Assembly: GCA_040221175.1 (NCBI GenBank)
Contig: JAVJVK010000015.1
Location: forward strand, 62,001 to 126,000
Direction: 5' to 3'
DNA length: 64,000 bases
From: Phycisphaerales bacterium
Lineage (GTDB): Bacteria; Planctomycetota; Phycisphaerae; Phycisphaerales; UBA1924
Of the stretch, positions 36,224 through 44,455 are shown one piece after another. The notes under the pieces were generated by a model. That model worked only from the letters and a program-made list of their open reading frames with translations, ran no database searches and was not told the origin of the DNA. The position numbers were made by a program, and so were the translations under genes. Each line of letters opens with the position of its first letter. Position 1 is the first letter of the stretch.

Positions 36224-36769
36224 GTGCGAAGAGGCCCACCGTTTCGATTCCGCTCGGCCGTCCATGCGGTTTCGGCTCGCGACTATCTGGTCCAGAACGG
36301 CGTGCCCGCGGAAGTGGTGGGGGGCAACAGCGACAGCGCCCTTGCGTGGGGTCGCCATAGCGGCTCGTACGAGGTCCTGCTTGGTGCGAGCGCCGACGCG
36401 GATCTGGCGGCGTACCTGCTGGAAGAGTGGGCCAGTGAGCCGATGGAGATCGACGGCGAACTCGATGATCATGCATTGCCGGATCTGAGTGCATTGCCGC
36501 CAGAGATGGCCCCGCCGTGTTCGAATTGCGGCAAAGTGCTGCCGATGGAAGCATCGATCGAAGCATGTTCGCACTGCGGTGCGTCGGTCGATGTCGCCGC
36601 GCTCATCGTCGAGATGCATGGGCCCGAAGCCCTGCACGATTGCTACGAATCGGCGCCAGGCATCGAAGGGCTTGCCGATGCTCCGCGATCGCCATCGGCA
36701 TGCAAGGCGTGCGGAGGTCCGATCGGTGAACAGGGTGCCTGCGGCTGGTGTGGACGGCGCAAGAAGTAA
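36224..36769 (+). CDS. DUF2007-like protein with C-terminal zinc ribbons
   Basis: A 181-residue protein. The first ~75 residues ('SARDYLVQNGVPAEVVGG' to 'AYLLEEWAS') have the shape of DUF2007, a small fold proposed for signal transduction. After it come two Cys pair sets: C-S-N-C...C-S-H-C and C-K-A-C...C-G-W-C, each like a zinc ribbon. The start is GTG at 36224. It follows metG by 11 nt and is probably co-transcribed. The function is unknown; a metal or nucleic-acid adaptor is possible. Confidence 0.75.
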   Translation: MRRGPPFRFRSAVHAVSARDYLVQNGVPAEVVGGNSDSALAWGRHSGSYEVLLGASADADLAAYLLEEWASEPMEIDGELDDHALPDLSALPPEMAPPCSNCGKVLPMEASIEACSHCGASVDVAALIVEMHGPEALHDCYESAPGIEGLADAPRSPSACKACGGPIGEQGACGWCGRRKK

Positions 36770-36786
36770 CCACTGCTACAAGACCG

Positions 36787-37290
36787 CTAGGACGCGAGTG
36801 CGGGCTCGTAGCGATGGAGTTTGATCAGCCGACATGCCCCCGGCTGGAGACCTTCCTCGGCCCATAGGGTGGCCATCTGTCCGGTACGCAGTGCCGGTCC
36901 GGACATCTGAATGCCCGCGCTCGGCCCATGCATGAGCATCGACACGAGCGAAGATACGGTCGGGTTGTGGCCGACGAGTAGCAGCGGGACGCCACGTGCG
37001 AGTTCCTGGATTACCGACAAGGCTTCGCCAGCCGAACACGTCGGCAGCAGGACCTCCTCGGTACTCACGGTCAGGCCGAGTTCGTCGGCGATGGTCTGAG
37101 CGGTCTGCAGCGTCCGTTCGGCCGGGCTGGCGACGACACGCCGTGGGCGCTCGGGTGGCAGCAGCCCACTCATGAGGCCGGCGAGATATCGGGCCTGGAG
37201 ACGACCTTCGCGGGTCAGTGGCCGATCGATATCCAAGCCGGTGACCGAAGTCGCTTCGGCCTGAGCGTGTCGGCAGACGTGGATGTGCAT
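36787..37290 (-). CDS. sixA: SixA-type phosphohistidine phosphatase
   Basis: A 167-residue histidine-phosphatase-fold protein. The catalytic R-H motif is 'CRHAQAE' at residues 6-12, the second Arg is in 'SPAERTLQTA', and the late His is in 'LLVGHNPTVSS'. The small size and the 'RPLTREGRLQA' motif match SixA, which removes phosphate from histidine kinase HPt domains. The ATG at 37290 puts the RH motif at the usual place. An in-frame ATG at 37365 is less likely. The gene is convergent with the one at 36224-36769 (17-nt gap). Confidence 0.88.
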   Translation of the reverse strand: MHIHVCRHAQAEATSVTGLDIDRPLTREGRLQARYLAGLMSGLLPPERPRRVVASPAERTLQTAQTIADELGLTVSTEEVLLPTCSAGEALSVIQELARGVPLLLVGHNPTVSSLVSMLMHGPSAGIQMSGPALRTGQMATLWAEEGLQPGACRLIKLHRYEPALAS

Positions 37291-37504
37291 GGCGTTTGAA
37301 CCCCCGGGTTGGCACGCTCCTGGCAGCCTCCGCTGCATAGCTTCGCCGATTTCCGGCAGAAACACAATACCAAACTCTACCCAAATACGCAGATTTTTTG
37401 TCGGTTGAGCCAGAGAACTTCGGTGATCAATGGGGTTGCATTGCGTCGGAAAATGGGCGAAACTGCATGGAGCACTGATCTGGTCGACTGCAGGGAGGCG
37501 AGGA

Positions 37505-39646
37505 ATGCTTGAGAATCAATTCGCACGTAGGGCCGCAATGCCGGCCATGGTGGCCACGTTCCTGATCGCCCGAGCAGGCCTGGCCGGACCGGGCGTGGCC
37601 GAGCATGCGGTGCTGGTGGTCGATCCCGGCTCTCCCGATTCGATGCGGGCCGCCAACGAGTACATTGCCGCCCGTGGTCTTCCCGAAACGGCCGTTCTGT
37701 ACATGACGCCCGAGGCCGCCAACTTCACAGCCTTCCGTGATCGGAACCTCGTGGCCCTCTTTGGCGAGCTCGACGCACGCGGCATCGCGGATCGAGCCGA
37801 CTACATCATCGTCGCGCCACCCTCGCAGTATCGCATGGCCGCGTCGACGACGGTCTCGGACTCGTGCTCGCCAGTGAACAACTTTGGCATCTCCAGCGCC
37901 TACACGATGGCGTTCTACGCCGATGAAGTACTGGCTGGCGGGCTGTCGGTGACGCGCACGCAGCCGTTCCATCGCCCGATCGGCGAGCCTCGTGCGTTCG
38001 ATAGCGAGGTGGAGTACGCGGCCGGCAATCCCAGCACCTCGCCACTGGCTCGGCAGTCTTTCATCGGCGCCGTCCTGGGCTGGACGGGCGAGCGGGGTAA
38101 CACTATCGACGAAGTCGTTGCCATGATTGGGCGGTCCGTAGCGACGGACGGCACCCAACCCGGAGGCTCGGATGACACGTATTACTTCATGAACACGACC
38201 GATTCGGCCCGGAACGTTCGGCAGCCGCAGTTCGGTCGTGTAATCACCGATCTGCTGACCAAGGGCACCAACGCGTTGCAGGTCGACGGAGAAGTGCCCA
38301 CGGGCGGCGTCACGGCGGCGGGCATCATGACCGGCGTGGCCAATCCGCCCATCGATGCTGGCGACTTCGGATTCGGCCCCGCTGCATTTGCCGATCATCT
38401 CACGAGCTTTGCGGGGCACTTCGGCACCGACAGCCAGACCAAGATGAGTCGCTGGATCTCCAAGGGGGCCGTGGGAAGTTCGGGCACGGTGGAGGAGCCA
38501 TGCAACTACACGGGCAAGTTCCCTCACGCCCGGCTGCACTACTTCTATGACCAGGGCGCCACGCTGGGCGAAGCATACCTGAGAAGCATCGGGTTCGTTC
38601 CGTTCCAGGTGCAGTTCATCGGCGATCCGCTGGCCCGACCGTTTGCGTATATCCCGAGCGTTTCGTTCTCGCTGCCCGGCAGCGTGTCGGGCGTCGTCAG
38701 CGTTGAACCAGTTGCGTCGACCACGAAGCCGGGCGCGACGATCGGGCGGGTTCTTCTGCTGGCCAACGGCGTGACGGTCGACGAAGCAGTCGGCACTGGC
38801 GAACTCCAACTCGATACGTCGCTGTTGCCCGATGGCGTCAACGAAGTCCGCGTGGTGGCCTACGACGACACGCTGCTCGAATCTCGCGGCAGCCACACCG
38901 AGCTGGTCACGGTCAACAACCAAGGGCGTCTGCCGACGATCAGTCCCAGCACGACCATAGGGGAAATCGGCGATCTGGTGACCTTCGACCTGGATGCCGT
39001 GGGCGCCCAGGAAATTCGCCTGATGCGCGCGGGCGCCGTCTTGGCGGCGGTCGACGGGGCGGGTGGAGAAGCTTTCCTCTACGGTGCGAACCTGGGTGAA
39101 GGTCCGAGCACCGTGTGGGCCGAGGCGAGCTATTCCGACGGTCGCGTTGCACGGTCGGCCCCGGTCACCATCACGATCGATGGGGGTGCGACCACGGGCG
39201 CCACGGCGCCGGTTGCCCACGACTACACGCGCATCATCACACCAGGCTCGACGGTGCTCGTCTCGCTTCCGGCAACGGTTCGTGATGACCCGTCCAGCAT
39301 CAGTTACGAGATCACGTCGGTGCCGAGCGGTGAAGCCGAACTGGCATGGCATGACGGCAAGGCATTCGCGCTCGTTCGAATGGACGCGGACGCGACCCTT
39401 GGCGATACGTTGACCTACCGCGTGACGAGTTCTACCGGCTCGGATACCGGGGTGGTTTCCCTTGCGGTGCCAGCGGCGCCGTGTCGGGCCGACCTCGATG
39501 GCGATGGCTCGCTGACCATATTCGACTTCCTGGCGTTCCAGAACCTGTTTGATGCGGGCGATCCCGTGGCCGACTTCGATGGCGATGGCTCGCTGACGAT
39601 CTTCGACTTCCTGGCATTTCAGAACGAGTTCGACGCGGGTTGCTGA
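37505..39646 (+). CDS. TIGR03790-like protein with dockerin-like tail
   Basis: A 713-residue exported protein. A signal peptide (to about residue 28) leads into a domain that matches, from memory, TIGR03790: 'VLVVDPGSPDSM...YIAARGLP' at the start and 'GATLGEAYLRS...FIGDPLARPF' at its end near residue 380. That family is reported only in species with exosortase. The middle (about 390-655) looks like beta-sandwich repeats. The last ~55 residues are the paired dockerin-like module found on two other genes here. GGGAGGCGAGG lies before the ATG at 37505. The 214-bp region upstream, to sixA, is relatively AT-rich and must hold promoters, but I cannot place them. Confidence 0.88.
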   Translation: MLENQFARRAAMPAMVATFLIARAGLAGPGVAEHAVLVVDPGSPDSMRAANEYIAARGLPETAVLYMTPEAANFTAFRDRNLVALFGELDARGIADRADYIIVAPPSQYRMAASTTVSDSCSPVNNFGISSAYTMAFYADEVLAGGLSVTRTQPFHRPIGEPRAFDSEVEYAAGNPSTSPLARQSFIGAVLGWTGERGNTIDEVVAMIGRSVATDGTQPGGSDDTYYFMNTTDSARNVRQPQFGRVITDLLTKGTNALQVDGEVPTGGVTAAGIMTGVANPPIDAGDFGFGPAAFADHLTSFAGHFGTDSQTKMSRWISKGAVGSSGTVEEPCNYTGKFPHARLHYFYDQGATLGEAYLRSIGFVPFQVQFIGDPLARPFAYIPSVSFSLPGSVSGVVSVEPVASTTKPGATIGRVLLLANGVTVDEAVGTGELQLDTSLLPDGVNEVRVVAYDDTLLESRGSHTELVTVNNQGRLPTISPSTTIGEIGDLVTFDLDAVGAQEIRLMRAGAVLAAVDGAGGEAFLYGANLGEGPSTVWAEASYSDGRVARSAPVTITIDGGATTGATAPVAHDYTRIITPGSTVLVSLPATVRDDPSSISYEITSVPSGEAELAWHDGKAFALVRMDADATLGDTLTYRVTSSTGSDTGVVSLAVPAAPCRADLDGDGSLTIFDFLAFQNLFDAGDPVADFDGDGSLTIFDFLAFQNEFDAGC

Positions 39647-39795
39647 TCGGGCTCCGTTCGCCGTTCGGCAGAGAATTCCTGCGATCGCGGTGTTCGGTGC
39701 AACGCCGAGCAATGGCGCGGCTTTATCCTCCTGAAGAACGATGGGCCACGAAGTGAACGCCATCGCCCGTGGCGTTGAGATAGGAGACCGCGACG

Positions 39796-41244
39796 ATGAA
39801 CCGTACCACGAAGACGGCCATGACATTGACGCTTGCGGCAGCCGCAGGCTTGACGGCGACCAAGGCCATGGGGCAGGTGGACGTGCGGACGGAGGTGTTC
39901 CTGACGGGACTGAACCAACCGACGGCGCTCGTGCACGCTCCGGGTGACTTCGGCCGCGTGTTCGTGACCGAGAAAGACGGCCGCGTGCGGGTGGTGCGCG
40001 ACGGCGTGCTCCTGCCGACGCCGTTCCTCGACATCGACCCGCTGATCTCGAGCTTCGGCGAGCGTGGGCTCATTGGCATCGCGTTCAGCCCGCAGTACGA
40101 TGACGACGGCTGGTTCTTCGTTCACTACTCAGACAACAACGGCGATACGACCATCGCTCGATACTCGGTGTCGGCCACCAACCCAGACGTGGCCGACCCG
40201 GACAGCGGTCAGGTCCTGCTTTCGGTCGACCAGCCGTTCAGCAATCACAACGGTGGCTGGATCGACTTCGGGCCCAACGACGACCATCTCTATATAGCCC
40301 TGGGTGACGGCGGGAGCGGCGGAGACCCGCTGGGGAACGGCCAGCGCCTGACGACCTTGCTCGGCAAGATCCTGCGCATCGACGTGCTTGGCACGCCCGA
40401 CCCGGGGCTGGAGTACGCGATTCCCGGCGACAACCCCTTCGTTGGCACGGGCAACGCGGAAGAGATCTGGGCGTACGGCCTGCGCAACCCGTATCGCAAC
40501 GACTTCGATCCGGCAACCGGCGATCTGTACATCGCAGACGTGGGCCAGGGAGCGCGCGAGGAAGTCAACTATCAACTGGGCGACAGCCTGGGCGGCGAGA
40601 ACTACGGCTGGAAGTGCCGGGAAGGCGACCTTTGCTTCTCGACCGCCATGCCCTGCCCGACCAGTTGCGACCCATCGCCATTCGTGGATCCAGTGGTGAC
40701 CTATGACCACTCTGGTGCGGGTGGTTGCTCGATCACCGGCGGCCAGGTCTACCGGGGCTGCCAGATCGATGGACTGGCCGGCACCTACTTCTATGCCGAC
40801 TATTGCTCGAACCGGGTCTGGTCGATCCGCATGGTTGACGGCGAAGTCACCGAGTTCACACTGCGGACCAGCCAGTTTGGCGGGATCAGCAGCATCATCA
40901 GCTTCGGGCGAGATGCGTATGGCGACGTCTACGTGCTCAGCCAGGGCGGCGAGATTCGCAAGATCATGCCGATCGACCCGATCGATGATTGCGATGGCGA
41001 TCTGGTCTCGGATGCGTGCGAGATTGCGGTGGGCGCCGAGGCGGACGTGAACGGCGATGGCATTCCGGATTCCTGCCAGTGCTTGGCCGACATCGACGGC
41101 GATGGTTCGTTGACCCTGTTCGACTTCCTCGCGTTCCAGAACCTGTTCGATGCCGGCGACCCGGCGGCGGACTTCGACGGCGATGGCGAGTTGTCGTTGT
41201 TCGACTTCCTGGCGTTCCAGAACGCATTCGATGCGGGGTGCTGA
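39796..41244 (+). CDS. PQQ-type glucose/sorbosone dehydrogenase-like protein with dockerin-like tail
   Basis: A 482-residue exported protein. After a signal peptide (to about residue 26) comes a six-bladed beta-propeller of the glucose/sorbosone dehydrogenase family: 'GLNQPTALVHAPGD', 'GLIGIAFSPQY', 'NHNGGWIDFGP', 'YIALGDGG', 'EIWAYGLRNPYRNDFD' and 'DVGQGAREEVNY'. This family oxidises sugars with PQQ. The tail has a thrombospondin-3-like Ca-binding stretch ('DCDGDLVSDACEI...VNGDGIPDSC') before the two dockerin-like repeats with terminal Cys. AGGAG lies before the ATG. It is 149 nt downstream of the TIGR03790-like gene. Confidence 0.92.
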   Translation: MNRTTKTAMTLTLAAAAGLTATKAMGQVDVRTEVFLTGLNQPTALVHAPGDFGRVFVTEKDGRVRVVRDGVLLPTPFLDIDPLISSFGERGLIGIAFSPQYDDDGWFFVHYSDNNGDTTIARYSVSATNPDVADPDSGQVLLSVDQPFSNHNGGWIDFGPNDDHLYIALGDGGSGGDPLGNGQRLTTLLGKILRIDVLGTPDPGLEYAIPGDNPFVGTGNAEEIWAYGLRNPYRNDFDPATGDLYIADVGQGAREEVNYQLGDSLGGENYGWKCREGDLCFSTAMPCPTSCDPSPFVDPVVTYDHSGAGGCSITGGQVYRGCQIDGLAGTYFYADYCSNRVWSIRMVDGEVTEFTLRTSQFGGISSIISFGRDAYGDVYVLSQGGEIRKIMPIDPIDDCDGDLVSDACEIAVGAEADVNGDGIPDSCQCLADIDGDGSLTLFDFLAFQNLFDAGDPAADFDGDGELSLFDFLAFQNAFDAGC

Positions 41245-41256
41245 GCGAGAAACTGA

Positions 41257-42918
41257 TCAGGCCGATCGTAACTGCGCACTGGCCTGACGCAGCACCTCGG
41301 CGGCGATCTGCTCGGGGTTGTAACCCGCCGGCATGAGCACGTAAGGCACGGACGCCTGTCGCGAGAACTCGCGTGCGCGCTCGGCGTGCTCGTGCCCGGT
41401 CAGCTTGATGAGCACCACGACCAGCTTGGTTTGCGGGTTGGAGATTGGCGCCCGCATCGGCTCGGCCGATCCGTGCTCGGTCAACTCGGGCCAGACCAAC
41501 CCATCCAGGGCAAAGGCCTCAACGATACGATCAATGGCGTCGCGTCGCGGTTCGCCGCCGATTACCACGATCTGGCCTCCATCGATCAATTCGCGGACGC
41601 GTCGCACGTCTTCGCTCCAGGAACGCGCTCGCGTCACGTTTTCACGTGGCTTTCGAGGCTGCGTCTGAGCGTCATCTGAGGCTTGGGCTTCAGCGGCCAC
41701 TCGGAGTCGATGGTGAGGGGTGACCGATTCAGGGAAGCACTCGATTGATGCGACCGAGGCAATCTCGGCAATCAACGAATCCAGGTTCGAAGGAGCGATC
41801 TCGATGAGCTTCTCGATCGCACCGTTCACCTTTTCGCAGTCATGGCGGGGCGGCTCTTCGTCGTACGGTGATTCCCATGCGTCGCGCACGCGCTGAGCGT
41901 GGTAGAGCGCCCGCTTCAGCAGTCGTTCGGCCTTCTCCCGGTTCGCTTGCTGGTCTGAGATTTCGGCAAGGAGCTGGATCGCGCGCTCGCGTGCTGCGGG
42001 AACGTCCACCTGCGGATCCGCGGGGTCGCTGAGTTGCATGTGTCGCTTGACGTGGTAGCGATGCTCGGCCGTGACCAATTTCAGCCAGCGATGCACCTCG
42101 TCCTGGTCGATATCCGGCTGCGTGAGCCAGGTGTCGGCCAACGAGACGCGAAGTCCGCTGCTCATGGTGGCCAGCAGTTGCAAGGCCAATCGAACCTGCT
42201 CGTCATCCTGCCAGGCGTCGATGGGCTCGATGGCTCGGCACAAGTCGGCCGCATCGGCCATGGCATCGTAACAACCGGCAATCAGTTCGAGCTGTGACTC
42301 GGTTGAAGGCGTCCCCCTTCTAAAAAACATCCAGAGAAAGCAATTCTCCATCGACTTGGCGGTCGAGATGAGCTCGTTCATTCGCTGCCGCGACTCGTAC
42401 TCCTCCTGGCTGTCTCGTTGCTGGCTCTGGCGGAGGATCTGATGGCGGCATGCTTCGGCCTTCAGCCGGCACCGCGAAGAGATCTGTGCCAGGTCAATGG
42501 CCCGGGCCTCGGCAGTCCGGAGGAGGTAGTCCTCTGCGTGCCCTTCTCGCATCAACTCGGAGCGAGCGGCCTCGTGCGCAGCACTGATGGCGTTCGACTC
42601 GCCGGAAACAGGGATTTCTGTGCGGGCATCCCCAATTCGAAGCGGGACAACCGCAGTCGTCAGAGGCGGCGTGGGGCTTGGGTTTACCCGAGGTTGTGCT
42701 TCGGGATCGTCGCCGGTTTTCTCAGCGCCGGCGGGCTCACGATCTTGTGTTTGAGCCCCGGCATCGTCCCAATTCGAATCTTCCCACGATTCAATCGAAC
42801 GCAATGTCTGTTCGGCGAGATATCGCGCCAATGCACGAAACGCCGGTGATTTCTCGATGTTTTCTTCGAGAAACTTCCCGACCAGATCCGCCAACACCTC
42901 GCGTTCTGGCGCATTCAC
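41257..42918 (-). CDS. Large helical protein with DUF2325-like C-terminus
   Basis: A 553-residue protein. The N-terminal ~420 residues are polar and helical, with no transmembrane segment or known domain. The last ~110 residues start 'QIVVIGGEPRRDAIDR', continue with 'LVVVLIKLTGHEHAERAREF' and end 'VPYVLMPAGYNPEQIAAEV', the pattern of DUF2325 (a Rossmann-like domain often on regulatory or CRISPR-unrelated helper proteins). The start is GTG at 42918 with TATGCT 5 nt upstream. The base composition is lower in GC around 42300-42440. It lies 21 nt after the degenerate MBL gene on the same strand. Confidence 0.78.
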   Translation of the reverse strand: MNAPEREVLADLVGKFLEENIEKSPAFRALARYLAEQTLRSIESWEDSNWDDAGAQTQDREPAGAEKTGDDPEAQPRVNPSPTPPLTTAVVPLRIGDARTEIPVSGESNAISAAHEAARSELMREGHAEDYLLRTAEARAIDLAQISSRCRLKAEACRHQILRQSQQRDSQEEYESRQRMNELISTAKSMENCFLWMFFRRGTPSTESQLELIAGCYDAMADAADLCRAIEPIDAWQDDEQVRLALQLLATMSSGLRVSLADTWLTQPDIDQDEVHRWLKLVTAEHRYHVKRHMQLSDPADPQVDVPAARERAIQLLAEISDQQANREKAERLLKRALYHAQRVRDAWESPYDEEPPRHDCEKVNGAIEKLIEIAPSNLDSLIAEIASVASIECFPESVTPHHRLRVAAEAQASDDAQTQPRKPRENVTRARSWSEDVRRVRELIDGGQIVVIGGEPRRDAIDRIVEAFALDGLVWPELTEHGSAEPMRAPISNPQTKLVVVLIKLTGHEHAERAREFSRQASVPYVLMPAGYNPEQIAAEVLRQASAQLRSA

Positions 42919-42923
42919 GGCGC

Positions 42924-42929
42924 AGCATA
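42924..42929 (-). promoter_or_regulatory. -10-like TATGCT, leaderless start of the DUF2325-like gene
   Basis: TATGCT on the minus strand, 5 nt before the GTG at 42918; it lies within the short gap between the two minus-strand genes. Confidence 0.45.
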
Positions 42930-42939
42930 GGCGGCTCGA

Positions 42940-43653
42940 TCAGAACGCGCGCTTGGTGGGGTTGATCACCATGCCATCACGGCCACAGATAAAAACGTCT
43001 GCAATCTCAACCGCCTCGGCGAACGAAGATCGAGCCTGATCGACGTCAGCCGAATCATCCAGCACGCGGCCCTGAGCCAGGTGGGCGCCGTCGGGGATTG
43101 CGTCCGAACAAATCAGGAGCGTGTGGCTCGGCAAGGCCACCAGGAGCCCGCACAAGCCGGGCGTAGCGCCGGGCAGGGGGAACAGGTCAACCTTGTCGGC
43201 GAGGCGATCTGGCGCGGCCTTGCAGTTGCGCAACTGGGCGACGCGTTCCTTCAAAGCTTCGATCGGGTCCGGACCGTCATCTTCCAGTCCGGCCCCGGTT
43301 CCCAGATCGCCTCCTTGAGCCATCCGGCGGAGCGTCTCGCCCAGAACCATGCCCACCGATTCGCGCTCGGCCTCGTGGATCCACCATCGGGCGTGATCAA
43401 AGAGCCTGAGGCCTCGGGTCATGTCGGGCTTAAAGCATGTCAGGAACACGTCGGTGATGGCAGACGGCCGCAGGCCCGAACGCTCGTGAAGGCGAGCGGC
43501 GAGCGCTACTTCGGGCAAGCCCGGATCGACGAGGATGCGTTTCTCGCCAACGGAGAGCAGAGTGGTCGTCGCGTGACCGGTGCGAACCGGCGTGGTTTCG
43601 TTCCAGAGCGGGTTGACGGCGAGGGTGCCCAGGCTGATCAGGCGGAGGTCCAT
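42940..43653 (-). CDS. MBL-fold protein with lost zinc ligands
   Basis: A 237-residue protein with the overall order of a metallo-beta-lactamase-fold hydrolase: strands 'TTLLSVGEKRILVDPGLP' near residue 30-46, a loop where T-H-x-H-x-D-H should be, and 'LPGATPGLCGLLV' where P-G-H-T-x-G is expected. The metal loop reads T72-C73-F74-K75-P76-D77-M78, so only the Asp is kept, and the later His is also gone (Ala). Zinc hydrolysis by the usual route is unlikely; it may be a binding protein. A TACCCT hexamer lies 9 nt before the ATG. Confidence 0.82.
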   Translation of the reverse strand: MDLRLISLGTLAVNPLWNETTPVRTGHATTTLLSVGEKRILVDPGLPEVALAARLHERSGLRPSAITDVFLTCFKPDMTRGLRLFDHARWWIHEAERESVGMVLGETLRRMAQGGDLGTGAGLEDDGPDPIEALKERVAQLRNCKAAPDRLADKVDLFPLPGATPGLCGLLVALPSHTLLICSDAIPDGAHLAQGRVLDDSADVDQARSSFAEAVEIADVFICGRDGMVINPTKRAF

Positions 43654-43662
43654 AGTGCCGCG

Positions 43663-43668
43663 AGGGTA
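43663..43668 (-). promoter_or_regulatory. -10-like TACCCT before the MBL-fold gene
   Basis: TACCCT on the minus strand with 9 nt to the ATG at 43653 and no Shine-Dalgarno site; longer spacing than the other cases, so less sure. Confidence 0.3.
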
Positions 43669-43673
43669 TCGCT

Positions 43674-44444
43674 CTATCGCGCTTCGAGGCGAGTAAACGT
43701 CACCGTCACCTCGGCCTGGCTGATGGGCGAATCGTGGGAGAGGCGGCGGATGAGCAGGGTGGCCTGATCGAGCCAGACCGTGGCGGGACCATGCTCGATC
43801 AAATCGAGCTCGATCATGATCGCCGGACTGCCGTTGACGCTGGTGACGCCCACGACGCGGGCGGTCTCGTAGTCGTTTGTCGGTCCCCAGTGATCGCCCG
43901 CAAGGATTCGCGGCACGTTCGTCGTGAAGATCGTCATGATGTTCTGGAACGGCACGATGGCCTCTTCCAGCGTGGGAGCCTGGCCGTAGCTGCCCGAACG
44001 AACGGTCTCGAATCGCCGGCCAACCTTGTGCACCTCGAAGTGGGGCAGCCTCGAGCCAGCGGTGCCGTTCACGTAGAACGAAAAGTCGCCGTCCTGTTCA
44101 TAGAGCGTGCCGAACCCGTACTCACTCCGGCGGCTGGGCTGGACGATGACGATCGAACCCTCATCCAGGTAGTGGGTCGCTTCGCCGTATGCCATGGCCG
44201 ACCGCACCAGCAACTCGGTGGCATCCATCGAGCCCGTGTATGGCGTCGCGTCGGATCCACCGCCGATGGGCCCCGAGCCGCCGGTGGGCGATTCAGCGGG
44301 CGAATCCGGTGGGGCAGGCGGGGCGGCCACGATGGGCGGCGGCGTGAACGCCCCGCCGCTCGAGCAGCCGGCGCATACGACCACGGCCCCGAGTCCAAGG
44401 GCCAGCGGCGTCGAGCATGCGAGCGTGCGAATAGTGCGGTGCAT
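43674..44444 (-). CDS. Lipoprotein, unknown (possible LolA/LolB-like fold)
   Basis: A 256-residue protein with a type II signal peptide; the lipobox is VCAGC with the Cys near residue 27, followed by a Pro/Ser/Gly linker. The mature part (from about residue 75) begins 'LLVRSAMAYGEATHYLD' and ends in alternating strands such as 'TVWLDQATLLIRRLSH', which recalls the outer-membrane lipoprotein-sorting or DUF1571-type beta fold. The ATG at 44444 is supported by the signal peptide and by TAGCCT 5 nt upstream; a TTG at 44459 is possible. Confidence 0.78.
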   Translation of the reverse strand: MHRTIRTLACSTPLALGLGAVVVCAGCSSGGAFTPPPIVAAPPAPPDSPAESPTGGSGPIGGGSDATPYTGSMDATELLVRSAMAYGEATHYLDEGSIVIVQPSRRSEYGFGTLYEQDGDFSFYVNGTAGSRLPHFEVHKVGRRFETVRSGSYGQAPTLEEAIVPFQNIMTIFTTNVPRILAGDHWGPTNDYETARVVGVTSVNGSPAIMIELDLIEHGPATVWLDQATLLIRRLSHDSPISQAEVTVTFTRLEAR

Positions 44445-44449
44445 GGGCA

Positions 44450-44455
44450 AGGCTA
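44450..44455 (-). promoter_or_regulatory. -10-like TAGCCT, leaderless start of the lipoprotein gene
   Basis: TAGCCT on the minus strand, 5 nt before the ATG at 44444, overlapping the region next to the stop of the upstream glycosyltransferase. Confidence 0.45.

Noticed and set aside
37330-37420. Promoter in the AT-rich part upstream of the TIGR03790-like gene
   Set aside because: No -35/-10 pair with acceptable spacing on either strand; left unplaced.
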